Source of the DNA: Clostridia bacterium
GTDB taxonomy: Bacteria > Bacillota_A > Clostridia > Christensenellales > Aristaeellaceae
DNA: 27,471 nt
Assembly: GCA_017464225.1 (NCBI GenBank)
Contig: JAFUDW010000173.1
Location: 1-27,471, forward strand
Direction of reading: 5' to 3'
In this document: piece by piece, positions 1 through 10,338 of the stretch
Layout: each line of letters begins with the position of its first letter
Position numbering within the stretch: the first letter of the stretch is position 1
The notes under the pieces: generated by a model
The model's database searches: none
What the model was told of the DNA's origin: nothing
The model's input: the letters and a program-made list of their open reading frames with translations, nothing else
Program-made: the position numbers and the translations under genes

Positions 1-75
1 AAAAATCGAGCAATGCTTGCACCGCTGGTCGCAGTCATCGGTGATGTGCAATTGAAAAGCGAAAAACTGTTTCAT
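1..75 (-). CDS. Radical SAM peptide maturase, N-terminal fragment (ACGX-type RiPP system), runs off the left edge
   Basis: Only the first 25 codons lie in the window. Read on the minus strand from an ATG at 75, the peptide contains HITDDCDQRCKHCSIF. Cys15, Cys19 and Cys22 form the CxxxCxxC motif that binds the [4Fe-4S] cluster of radical S-adenosylmethionine enzymes. A GAGG ribosome site sits 9 bases before the ATG, and no other in-frame start was found before an upstream stop. It lies 186 bases downstream of, and in the same direction as, the Cys-rich peptide gene, so it is probably that peptide's modifying enzyme. I recall a named but uncharacterised family of radical SAM/SPASM proteins of the 'ACGX system' that starts in this way. 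The SPASM domain and the rest of the protein are outside the window and cannot be checked. The spacer at 76-261 holds no convincing gene, only short hairpins such as CCCGC-ACT-GCGGG at 242-254. Confidence 0.8.
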   Translation of the reverse strand, partial: MKQFFAFQLHITDDCDQRCKHCSIF

Positions 76-261
76 GATCGGATGCCTCGCTTGAATTTGG
101 AATTTGCCCCGGCAGCCGCAACTGCCAGGGCGAGAGTAAAATGGAGATTACTTGTCGGACGCTCCACAGTTCGGCATTGTCGCCCCGTTTCGCTATCGCT
201 CACGGTGCTCTGTGCCTCACTGGGCTTTCAGCTCAGTGCATCCCGCACTGCGGGCGCTCGC

Positions 262-453
262 TTACGCCCCACAAGCAGCGCCGCACGCATCGGGCTTTTC
301 TTCGGCGGGCTTGTCGGCAGCGCCGCAAGCGGCACCGCAGGCAGCGGGCTTCTTTTCTTCTTCCTTGGCGGGCTTATCGGCAGCGCCACAAGCCGCACCA
401 CAGGCAGAAGGAGCCATCTGCACATTCCAGGAAGCCAGATTCTTCAGAGCCAT
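262..453 (-). CDS. ACGX-repeat RiPP precursor peptide
   Basis: This 63-residue peptide has a short leader (MALKNLASWNVQMAPS) followed by three copies of ACGAACGA. The six cysteines at 18/22, 39/43 and 57/61 give three CxxxC pairs. The first two blocks are followed by Asp-Lys-Pro and charged Glu/Lys linkers, and the last block ends the protein. The start is supported by AAGGAGG seven bases before the ATG. The repeats, the small size and the radical SAM gene directly downstream identify it as a ribosomally made, post-translationally modified peptide precursor. Radical SAM enzymes commonly install thioether links from Cys in such Cys-rich peptides, but the chemistry for this class is inferred here. 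The opposite strand is also open because of the GC-rich repeats; those frames look like shadows. Confidence 0.82.
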   Translation of the reverse strand: MALKNLASWNVQMAPSACGAACGAADKPAKEEEKKPAACGAACGAADKPAEEKPDACGAACGA

Positions 454-520
454 GGTTTCATCCTCCTTGTTAGATTCGGGATACCCCGTATGTATAGATT
501 AAATGAAAAAAGCACACGGC

Positions 521-592
521 ACAAGTACGCACCTTTTTGTAACTACCCCGGTTACCAAAAGGTAACTATGTAATAAAAAAGTGCGTACTTGT
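521..592. repeat. Nested inverted repeat between the RiPP genes and the divergent secreted-protein gene
   Basis: The outer arms ACAAGTACGCAC (521-532) and GTGCGTACTTGT (581-592) are perfect complements and continue into T-rich and A-rich tracts. Inside lies a second dyad, GTTACC (551-556), AAAA, GGTAAC (561-566). GTAACTA also occurs directly repeated at 539-545 and 562-568, so GTAAC/GTTAC can pair in an alternative way. The element lies between two divergent genes and looks like a multi-site operator for a dimeric winged-helix regulator. HxlR or MarR type is a guess. It could also act as an RNA hairpin. Confidence 0.6.
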
Positions 593-667
593 TTTTGTTT
601 TTCGGTTCTGTTACGCTTTACCTGTCGGCAGGAAAGCCGATGAGTAAAATCAAAGGAGACAAACAAA

Positions 668-1396
668 ATGAAAAAGCTGATCTCTCTGGTGCTGGCCCTG
701 CTGGTGGTTGTTTCCCTGCTGACCGTAGCTTTCGCTGAGGAAGAAACGAACTGGGCCTATGGCGTAACCATTGAAGGTGTTGGTACCATCTATTATGCCA
801 AAGCATACTTCGCTCAAGAAAACATCGTGAATCCCCTGACCGCTGCTCCCTATACCGCTGAAGAGGTTGCCGCTATCGTGGATGGCGCTGTAGAAGGCGC
901 GGAAGGATACACCTTCGATCTGCCCGGCGACGCGCTACTGGGTATGGGCGGTTTCTGGTATGACGCCGAAAGCGCCGCTGCCATCGTGAGCCATGCCGAT
1001 CCCCTGAGCATGAACGAAAATGACGTGTTCGCTACCGCGGAGGGCGAAGAAATTGCCGCTCCCCTGGTGAACTGGGCATATGGCGTTACTATTGAGGGCG
1101 TGGGCACCATTTACTATGGCCGTGAGTACTTTGCCAAGGAAGGTATTGTGAATCCCCTGACTGCTGCCCCCTACACCGCTGAAGAAATCGCCGCCATTGT
1201 GGACGACGCTGTGGAAGGTGCCGAAGGATACACCTTCGATTTGCCCGCCACTGCGATGCTCGGCATGAACGGCTTCTGGTACAACGCTGCAGCTGCTGCC
1301 GCTATTACCAGCCATGCCGATCCCCTGTCCATGAATGAAAGCGGCGTGTTCTCCACCGCTGACGGCGTAGAAGTGGCCGCTCCCATTATCGATTGA
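668..1396 (+). CDS. Secreted protein of two 107-residue tandem repeats, function unknown
   Basis: This 242-residue protein has a clear Sec signal peptide (MKK, a hydrophobic stretch, cleavage near AFA at residue 23). The rest is two near-identical repeats starting at Asn28 and Asn135. Each repeat contains NWAYGVTIEGVGTIYY, a VNPLTAAPYTAEE segment, EGAEGYTFDLP, a Gly/Trp/Tyr-rich patch and SHADPLSMNE. Acidic residues dominate and there is no cysteine. The start is fixed by AAAGGAG upstream of the ATG. I do not recognise the family. It is divergent from the RiPP precursor across a shared regulatory repeat, so joint control is possible but unproven. A terminator follows. Confidence 0.85.
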   Translation: MKKLISLVLALLVVVSLLTVAFAEEETNWAYGVTIEGVGTIYYAKAYFAQENIVNPLTAAPYTAEEVAAIVDGAVEGAEGYTFDLPGDALLGMGGFWYDAESAAAIVSHADPLSMNENDVFATAEGEEIAAPLVNWAYGVTIEGVGTIYYGREYFAKEGIVNPLTAAPYTAEEIAAIVDDAVEGAEGYTFDLPATAMLGMNGFWYNAAAAAAITSHADPLSMNESGVFSTADGVEVAAPIID

Positions 1397-1461
1397 TCTT
1401 CGATCCGAAGAGCTCCGGCTGTCGGCTGGGGCCCTGTTTTGATACGCATTGCAATCATGGA

Positions 1462-1491
1462 AAAACGCGCGCTTCCCCGCGGCGCGCTTTT
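1462..1491 (+). terminator. Intrinsic terminator after the secreted-protein gene
   Basis: GCGCGC at 1467-1472 pairs with GCGCGC at 1482-1487 around a short loop. A run of A lies before the stem and a run of T after it. It sits 65 bases after the stop codon. Confidence 0.7.
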
Positions 1492-1555
1492 GTGATATGA
1501 TTTTATTGCCGCCAACCAAATTTGCGGCACCGAACAGGGAAAGGACGCGCAATTC

Positions 1556-2482
1556 ATGTATACCAGAAAAATGCCAACAACCGAAACGTCCAATGGGATC
1601 GAAAAGCTGAGAATCGCTTTGAATCAGGCCGAGGCGGTGATCATTGGAGCGGGAGCCGGGCTCTCCACATCCGCCGGATTTATCTATACCGGGGAACGCT
1701 TTAACATGTATTTTAGCGATTTTGCAAAGAAATATCGCTTTACGGATATGTATTCCGGGGGCTTTTATCCATACAAAACGCAGGAAGAATTTTGGGCCTA
1801 CTGGAGCCGTTATATTTACATCAACCGATATATGAACCCGTCCAAGCCGGTCTATGATCGCCTTTTTGATTTGGTTAAAGAGAAGGATTACTTTGTGCTG
1901 ACCACCAACGTGGATCATTGTTTCCAGAAAGCGGGGTTTGATAAACAGCGTTTGTTCTACACCCAGGGTGATTATGGTTTGTTCCAATGCAGCAAGCCCT
2001 GTCATCAAAAGACCTATGATAACGCGGAAACCATCCGTAAAATGGTGCTGTCCCAGGGGTATGAGATCGCGGCGGACGGCGCATTGGTGCTGCCCGAAGG
2101 GACAAAGCCTTATATGTCCGTATCCACCGACCTGCTGCCCCGCTGTCCAGTTTGCGGCTGGCCCATGACGATGATCCTGCGCTCCGACGACAAATTCGTT
2201 GAGGATGCAGCCTGGGACGCGGCTGCGGAACGTTATTCCGCTTTCCTGCGCGAGCATCAGGAAAAAAAGACGGTCTTCCTGGAAGCCGGCACAGGATGGA
2301 ACACCCCGGGCATCATTAAATACCCATTCTGGCAAATGGTGAATGATTGGCCGGACGCCACCTATGTATGTCTGAATTATGGCGAGGCTTACGCTCCGGA
2401 AGAAATCAGGGAAAAATCCATTTGCATCAACGGGGATATCGGGGATATTTTGGAAAGCATCGAAAAACAGAAAGAATTATGA
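1556..2482 (+). CDS. Class M-like sirtuin (Sir2 family), probable protein ADP-ribosyltransferase
   Basis: This 308-residue NAD-binding Sir2-fold protein has GAGAGLSTSAGF at residues 31-42 (NAD loop), TTNVDH with Asn118, and a Zn site of Cys145, Cys149, Cys197 and Cys200 (CSKPC and CPVC). Classical deacylase sirtuins have a catalytic His in an ELHG-like motif. Here that place reads TQGDYG with Gln137. A Gln at this place is what I recall for SirTM enzymes, which ADP-ribosylate a lipoylated GcvH-like carrier and are usually encoded with a macrodomain protein and a lipoate ligase. None of those partners is in this window. AAAGGA ten bases before the ATG supports the start. ADP-ribosyl transfer is inferred from the motif, not shown. 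Confidence 0.85.
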   Translation: MYTRKMPTTETSNGIEKLRIALNQAEAVIIGAGAGLSTSAGFIYTGERFNMYFSDFAKKYRFTDMYSGGFYPYKTQEEFWAYWSRYIYINRYMNPSKPVYDRLFDLVKEKDYFVLTTNVDHCFQKAGFDKQRLFYTQGDYGLFQCSKPCHQKTYDNAETIRKMVLSQGYEIAADGALVLPEGTKPYMSVSTDLLPRCPVCGWPMTMILRSDDKFVEDAAWDAAAERYSAFLREHQEKKTVFLEAGTGWNTPGIIKYPFWQMVNDWPDATYVCLNYGEAYAPEEIREKSICINGDIGDILESIEKQKEL

Positions 2483-2493
2483 TTCCATAAATG

Positions 2494-2521
2494 AACGCAT
2501 CTCGGCAACAAGATGCGTTTT
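2494..2521 (+). terminator. Intrinsic terminator after the sirtuin gene
   Basis: AACGCATCT at 2494-2502 pairs with AGATGCGTT at 2511-2519 and is followed by T residues, 12 bases after the stop codon. The stretch from here to the guaB terminator (about 2522-2696) shows no gene that I can support. Confidence 0.75.
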
Positions 2522-2523
2522 CA

Positions 2524-5368
<2,845 letters not shown>

Positions 5369-5372
<4 letters not shown>

Positions 5373-6025
5373 CTTCTTTTCTCCTTTTCCGGCATTTTTA
5401 CCCGATCGTTATCGGGCCGGGCGCCCCTGGCCCGGGCAAAGCGCTCCACTGCTTCGCCCGCCAGCTCGCTGAGCAGCACGGCCAGGATGCCGCTGATCAC
5501 TGCCGTATCAAATAGCCCCGCGCCACCCAGTATCAGCTTCTGCCGGATGCCGCCGCTCCATAGCGCGACGGCGTTTACAGTATCGGCCAGCAGCACGCCC
5601 ATTACGCCGCAGATGAAGGCACCGCGCCGGGAGCGGCCCAGGAGCCAGCCGATCGCGCCGCCCGCAATACCGCACATGTAAATGGGATCAAGCACAATGG
5701 TCTCGGGCTCCGAAGGCATGAGCCTATCCAGCAGATACACGGCGGCCGACGTGAGCACAGCGCCCACGATGCCGCGGACGCGCTCAGCGTTTTCATCCGC
5801 CGTAGCCAGCAAATAGATGCAGACGCCCAGCGGGATCAGCGCGCCGCCGATATTGACGCGCACCAGCCCCAGATCGATATCGGGCAGCAGCCCGCCCACA
5901 AACATGAGCGCAATGAGCAGCAGCGCGGCGCGGTCGGTCAAATGCATCTTATCCAGCACACGCTGGCCCACGCCCAGCAGGACCAGCACCGCCAGCGCCG
6001 AAAGTACAAAAGCGCCAATCGTCAT
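5369..6025 (-). CDS. DUF1614-like multi-pass membrane protein
   Basis: The 218 residues form about six to seven hydrophobic segments with small polar loops. These include VRVNIGGALIPLGVCIYLL, a Gly-rich segment around CGIAGGAIGWLLG, LLADTVNAVALWSGG, and LILGGAGLFDTAVISGILAVLLSEL near the C-terminus. That last motif, with a conserved Asp in a Gly-rich helix, made me place it in the DUF1614 family; the placement is from memory. A GGAGG site precedes the ATG. The stop overlaps the start of spoIIP by four bases, so it is the first gene of that operon and may have a role in sporulation. Biochemical function is unknown. Confidence 0.7.
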
Positions 6026-6151
6026 TCTTCATCCTCCAGCTCTTTTTGCCCATAGCGTATCCAGGATCGGATCAATTATGCACATTCTGTGAATTCTTTC
6101 TCTCAGGTTGTAACAGATCGCGGTTATCCCCTTTCATTTTTGTTTTTTTTG

Positions 6152-6160
6152 TGATATTAT
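6152..6160 (+). promoter_or_regulatory. Probable extended -10 promoter of the CdaR-like regulator gene
   Basis: TGA-TATTAT is a good extended -10 (TGn at 6152-6154, TATTAT at 6155-6160) after a T-rich stretch, about 48 bases before the ATG. No good -35 is visible. Confidence 0.45.
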
Positions 6161-6208
6161 GATAGAAGGTTTTCGGAATATCCGCTGATTCGGAAAGGAG
6201 CATGCAGC

Positions 6209-7261
6209 ATGGATCAACAGTTGCTTGTCAGGATCGGCCAAACCTTTGAAAAGCTGAGCAGCCGTCTTTCGCTGCTGGATGAGAACGGCATGAGCCTTGT
6301 ACCCCATGGGGATACGCTGCTGCCGCTTCCCGATGGGCTGGAAAGCGGAAGCATCATTTCCATGTACGGCAGCCGCTACCTGGCGGTGCCCGGGCAGCGC
6401 TGCACGCTTCTGGCGCCCGAGGGCACGCCGGACGACGTGCTGCGTATCGGCGCGCAATTGGTGGAAACACTGATACAGCTGGGAAATCTGAACGGCGGCA
6501 TATCTGGCGCGTATCAGCGCATGCTGCAAAACGACCTGAGCGTGGCCGAGCAGGACGCCGTGATCAGCGAATACCGCATTCCCGACGAGATGCCCCGCTG
6601 CGTGCTGCTGTTCCATATGATGCAGGTGCAGGGAAACAACGCCAGGGATATCCTGAACGAGGTGCTTCCCATGTCGGTGAACGACGTGCTGATCGCCATG
6701 GACACCCACACCGCCGCGCTGATCAAATGCACCGCCGGGATGGACGATATTGAAGACCTGCGCCAGCTGGCCAGCGCCATGCAGGAAACCATCATCAGCG
6801 AAACCGGATTGCCGGTGACTATCGGCATCGGCAAGACCACCCGGAAGGCCGGGGAATTGCACCAGAGCTATCGGCAGGCGCGGCGAGCCATTGAAATTGG
6901 CCGCATCTACCGGCAGAACGAGACCGTGCATATCTATTCCTCGCTGCTGCTGGAGCGCTTCCTGTCCGATATCCCGCCTGAGACTGCCGAGCATTATCAC
7001 GGGCTGCTGTTCAACCGCAGCACCTCCCGCTTGTTCAGCGAGGAGATCCTTTCCACCGTGGAAATGTTTTTCCGCAAGGATCTGAACCTGAGCGACACCG
7101 CAAGGCAGCTGTACATCCACCGCAATACCCTGGTATACCGGCTGGATAAGGTCCAGCGGCAAATCGGCCTTGACCTGCGCAAGTTTGACGACGCGGTGAC
7201 CTTCAAAATGCTGATGGAAATGAAAAAATGCACCGCAAACAAAACCAAGATCACACTGTGA
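6209..7261 (+). CDS. CdaR/PucR-family transcriptional regulator
   Basis: This is a 350-residue cytoplasmic DNA-binding protein. The C-terminal part (about 290-338) has the PucR-type helix-turn-helix of sugar-diacid and purine regulators: LNLSDTARQLYIHRNTLVYRLDKVQ, then IGLDLRKFDDAVTF. The middle (about 125-250) resembles the CdaR GGDEF-like domain, with VTIGIGKTTRKAGELHQSYRQARRAIEIG. The N-terminal 100 residues would be the sensing part. AAAGGAG is eight bases before the ATG. It is followed after 24 bases by an S41 protease gene without a terminator, so the two probably form an operon. The inducer and targets are unknown. Confidence 0.85.
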   Translation: MDQQLLVRIGQTFEKLSSRLSLLDENGMSLVPHGDTLLPLPDGLESGSIISMYGSRYLAVPGQRCTLLAPEGTPDDVLRIGAQLVETLIQLGNLNGGISGAYQRMLQNDLSVAEQDAVISEYRIPDEMPRCVLLFHMMQVQGNNARDILNEVLPMSVNDVLIAMDTHTAALIKCTAGMDDIEDLRQLASAMQETIISETGLPVTIGIGKTTRKAGELHQSYRQARRAIEIGRIYRQNETVHIYSSLLLERFLSDIPPETAEHYHGLLFNRSTSRLFSEEILSTVEMFFRKDLNLSDTARQLYIHRNTLVYRLDKVQRQIGLDLRKFDDAVTFKMLMEMKKCTANKTKITL

Positions 7262-7285
7262 CGCTTCCGGAGGATATTTTTTGAA

Positions 7286-8485
7286 ATGAAGAAACGCTTT
7301 TTGATTTTCGCTTTGATCGCCGCCCTGCTTGTCGGCGCGCTGGCCGCTTTTTCCGCTGTGGGAGAAACCCGCCGCGGTACGGTAACCATCGATCGGGCCG
7401 AGTATGACCGCCTGCTGAAATATGAAAAGCTGGACGAGGTCATGCAGTACATCAGCGCCTATTATTATCAGGAGCCCGATACCGATAAAATGCTGGATTA
7501 CGCCGTCCAGGGCATGCTGGCCGGGCTGGAGGATCCCTATACCTTCTATTACGACGCCGAAAGCTGGAAGTCCCTTTGGGAGGATGAAGAGGGCGAATAC
7601 ACCGGCATCGGCGTGCAGCTGCTGGCCAACTATGAAGACCAGACCGTCAAGATCACCCGCGTATTCCGGGATACGCCCGCCCAGCAGGTGGGCCTGCGCA
7701 AGAACGACATCCTGGTACGCGCCGAGGATCTGGAGGTCACCGCCGAAACCATGGAAGCCGCCGTTAAGATCATGCGCGGCGAGGTGGGCGGCCAGGTGCA
7801 GGTGGAAGTGCTGCGCGGCGAAGAATACATCACCTTTGACATCACCCGCGCCGCTATCCACACCAACAATGTGGATTACGCCATGCTGGACGACAATGTG
7901 GGCTACGTGATCCTGTACCAGTTCTCCACCGATTCACTGATCAGCGATTTTACCGCCGCCATGGACGCCCTGGAGGCCCAGGGAGCAAAGAGCATCATCC
8001 TGGATCTGCGCGACAATCCCGGCGGTTGGGTGGACGACGCCGTAAAGGTGGCCGACCGTTTCCTGGACAGCAAGCTGGTTGTTTATTCAAAAACCCGTTT
8101 CAGCTCCGATACCAATCCGCAGTATACCAAGAGCGGCGCCGATAATATCCCGTTGGTGTTGCTGGTGAACGAAAACTCCGCCTCCTCCAGCGAGATCCTG
8201 ACGGGCGCGCTGCAGGATCATAACCGCGCCACCGTGGTGGGCACCCAGACCTTCGGCAAGGGCATCATGCAGTACGTTTTGGGCCTGAGCGATAACGAGA
8301 CCGGCATCCAGCTCACCTATTGCGAATACTTTACCCCCAACGGCAACCACGTGCACGGCATCGGTCTGACCCCTGATATCGAGGTGGAAATGCCCGAGGA
8401 TATGAACTACGCTACCCTGGATGTGGGCGATATGAGCGACCCGCAGCTGAAAGCCGCCTGGGACGAAGCGGTAAAGCTGCAATAA
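7286..8485 (+). CDS. S41-family C-terminal processing protease (CtpA/CtpB-like)
   Basis: This is a 399-residue exported serine protease. A signal sequence or anchor covers about residues 1-27. A short helical region and LEDPYTFYYD (81-90) follow, then a PDZ domain (about 100-190, with YTGIGVQL and VGLRKNDIL). The S41 core contains LDLRDNPGGWVDDAV (239-253), NENSASSSEI with the nucleophile probably Ser300, and GTQTFGKG with the general base Lys325. The Ser-Lys spacing of 25 matches the catalytic dyad of Ctp enzymes. GGAGG precedes the start at a somewhat long distance. In spore formers CtpB-type proteases cleave sporulation signalling proteins. This one could instead serve general wall or membrane protein processing. 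Confidence 0.92.
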   Translation: MKKRFLIFALIAALLVGALAAFSAVGETRRGTVTIDRAEYDRLLKYEKLDEVMQYISAYYYQEPDTDKMLDYAVQGMLAGLEDPYTFYYDAESWKSLWEDEEGEYTGIGVQLLANYEDQTVKITRVFRDTPAQQVGLRKNDILVRAEDLEVTAETMEAAVKIMRGEVGGQVQVEVLRGEEYITFDITRAAIHTNNVDYAMLDDNVGYVILYQFSTDSLISDFTAAMDALEAQGAKSIILDLRDNPGGWVDDAVKVADRFLDSKLVVYSKTRFSSDTNPQYTKSGADNIPLVLLVNENSASSSEILTGALQDHNRATVVGTQTFGKGIMQYVLGLSDNETGIQLTYCEYFTPNGNHVHGIGLTPDIEVEMPEDMNYATLDVGDMSDPQLKAAWDEAVKLQ

Positions 8486-8502
8486 ACCCACCGTCCCTTT
8501 TA

Positions 8503-8534
8503 CCGCGCTGTTTTAAAGAACGGCGCGGCTTTTT
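8503..8534 (+). terminator. Intrinsic terminator after the S41 protease gene
   Basis: CCGCGCTGTT pairs with AACGGCGCGG (one G-U pair) around a short loop and is followed by CTTTTT. The gene end and the hairpin are 17 bases apart. Confidence 0.85.
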
Positions 8535-8536
8535 GA

Positions 8537-8564
8537 TGACAAAATACAGGGGGTATGGTATAAT
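8537..8564 (+). promoter_or_regulatory. Promoter of the CydDC-like ABC operon; it decides the start codon
   Basis: TATAAT at 8559-8564 with an upstream TGG forms a strong extended -10; the -35 is weak. Transcription would begin near 8571. That makes in-frame starts at 8533 and 8575 unlikely and favours the ATG at 8596, which has AAGGAG nine bases before it. Confidence 0.65.
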
Positions 8565-8595
8565 ATTCCAAATCATGTATAAGGAGTATGGTTGT

Positions 8596-10335
8596 ATGTT
8601 TGACCGAAGGCTGATGGCCCTGTGTCCCGAAAGCAGGCGATATATCATCGGCAATATCCTGATGCAGCTTTCGGAGCTGCTGCTGAATACCGTTATGATC
8701 GCGCTGATCGCCCGCATCCTCAGCGGCCTGTTTGCGGACGCCTGGGGCTTGGGGCAGCTTGCGCTGCCGCTGGCCGTGATCGCGGCCACGGTGATCCTTC
8801 GCTTTTTCACCGCCCGGGCCGCCACGCGCATGAGCTACCTGGCCTCCAGAACGGTTAAACAAAAAATGCGCGAGTTGATTTACAACAAGCTGCTGGCGCT
8901 GGGCACCGGATACCGGGAGCACGTCTCCACCGCCGAATTGGTGCAGGAATCGGTGGAGGGCGTCGATCAGCTGGAAAGCTATTTCGGCCAATATGTGCCG
9001 CAGTTTTTCTACGCCTTTATTGTCCCCGTGGTGCTGTTTTTCATGTTCGGCTTCGGCGGCAGCTGGTCCACCGCCGCGGTGCTGCTGATCTGCGTCCCGC
9101 TGATCCCCGGCGCCATCATGATGGTACAGAAAATCGCCAAAAAGCTGCTGGCAAAATACTGGGGTCAGTACACCCAGCTGGGCAGCGCCTTTCTGGAAAA
9201 CCTGCAGGGAATGACCACGCTGAAGACCTACCAGGCCGACGCGTGGAAAAACCAACAGATGAACGAGGAATCCGAGCATTTCCGCGTGGTCACCATGAAG
9301 GTGCTGACCATGCAGCTCAACTCCATCATCATCATGGATCTGTTCGCCTACGGCGGCGCGGCCCTGGGCATCCTGCTGGCCACCCGCGCGCTGGTGCGCG
9401 GCGCGCTTCCCCTGGCCAACTGCATTTTTATGATCCTGCTTTCGGCTGATTTCTTCCTGCCGATGCGGCGGCTGGGCAGCTATTTTCACGTGGCCATGAA
9501 CGGCATGGCGGCCAGCGATAAAATATTCAAGTTTTTAGCCACCGAGGAGCCCGCCGAAAAAGAACATACGCTGCCCGCGCAGGGCGGAGAGATCACCCTG
9601 AGCGGCGTATGCTTCTCCTATACCCAGGATCGTGAGATCCTGCATGACGTAAGCCTGCGTATCCCCCAGGACGGCTTTGTGGGCATCGCCGGAGAGAGCG
9701 GCAGCGGAAAATCCACCGTCGCCTCGCTGCTGATGGGCAGAAACAGCGCGGGCAGCGGACAGATCACCATCGCCGGGCTGGATCTGAAGGATATCCGCGA
9801 GGAAAGCCTGATGCGCGCCCTGACCTATGTCGGTCATGACAGCGTTTTCTTTAAAGGCACCGTACGGGAAAACCTGCTGCTGGGCGATCCTGCCGCCAAG
9901 GATGAACGGCTCTGGCAGGTGCTGACCGATTGCCGCCTGTCCGACTTTCTGCGCAGCGAGCAGGGGCTGGATACCCCGCTGACCGAAAACGCCGGAAATC
10001 TTTCCGGCGGTCAGAAGCAGCGCTTGGCGCTTGCCCGAGCCATCCTGCACGACAGTGCCATCTATATCTTTGACGAGGCCACCAGCAATATCGACGTGGA
10101 AAGCGAGGAAACCATCCTATCGCTGATCCGCCGGCTTGCCAAAGAAAAGACGGTGATCATGATCTCCCACAGGCTGGCAAACCTGACGGAAGCCGATACC
10201 ATCTTTGTCATGGAAAACGGCCGCGTGGCCGAATCGGGCTCCCATGCGGAGCTGTTGCAGCAGAGCGGCGTTTACGCCGGACTGTGGAAGACCCAGCGGG
10301 CGCTGGAGCAATTTGGCGTGGAAAAGGAGGCGTGA
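8596..10335 (+). CDS. ABC exporter, fused permease/ATPase, CydD-like
   Basis: From the ATG at 8596 the protein has 579 residues: a six-helix type I exporter domain (about 1-320) and an ATPase domain. The ATPase has Walker A GESGSGKST (366-374), signature LSGGQ (469-473), Walker B IYIFDEA (489-495) and switch His526. The permease segment with VEGVDQLESYFGQYVPQFFYA resembles CydD, the half of the CydDC exporter that sends cysteine or glutathione out of the cell in bacteria with cytochrome bd. The next gene is a CydC-like partner and begins three bases after the stop. No cydAB is present here, so the substrate is uncertain. The Q-loop glutamine appears replaced by His (VGHDSVFF, His414). Hetero-dimeric exporters often have one altered ATP site. 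Confidence 0.82.
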   Translation: MFDRRLMALCPESRRYIIGNILMQLSELLLNTVMIALIARILSGLFADAWGLGQLALPLAVIAATVILRFFTARAATRMSYLASRTVKQKMRELIYNKLLALGTGYREHVSTAELVQESVEGVDQLESYFGQYVPQFFYAFIVPVVLFFMFGFGGSWSTAAVLLICVPLIPGAIMMVQKIAKKLLAKYWGQYTQLGSAFLENLQGMTTLKTYQADAWKNQQMNEESEHFRVVTMKVLTMQLNSIIIMDLFAYGGAALGILLATRALVRGALPLANCIFMILLSADFFLPMRRLGSYFHVAMNGMAASDKIFKFLATEEPAEKEHTLPAQGGEITLSGVCFSYTQDREILHDVSLRIPQDGFVGIAGESGSGKSTVASLLMGRNSAGSGQITIAGLDLKDIREESLMRALTYVGHDSVFFKGTVRENLLLGDPAAKDERLWQVLTDCRLSDFLRSEQGLDTPLTENAGNLSGGQKQRLALARAILHDSAIYIFDEATSNIDVESEETILSLIRRLAKEKTVIMISHRLANLTEADTIFVMENGRVAESGSHAELLQQSGVYAGLWKTQRALEQFGVEKEA

Positions 10336-10338
10336 TCC

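Noticed and set aside
242..254. Hairpin CCCGC-ACT-GCGGG between precursor and maturase as a terminator
   Set aside because: There is no T-run after it on the minus strand. It may process or dampen the transcript, but this cannot be supported.
13..573. Long plus-strand open frames over the RiPP precursor region
   Set aside because: They are Ala/Ser/Arg/His-rich shadows created by the GC-rich repeats of the minus-strand peptide, with no ribosome site.
935..2335. A 466-codon minus-strand frame under the secreted protein and the sirtuin
   Set aside because: The plus strand there has two well-supported genes, and the minus translation is His/Gly-rich without a domain pattern.
6134..7861. A 575-codon minus-strand frame opposite the CdaR-like regulator and protease
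   Set aside because: It is a His/Gln-rich antisense shadow, and both plus-strand genes carry full family motifs.
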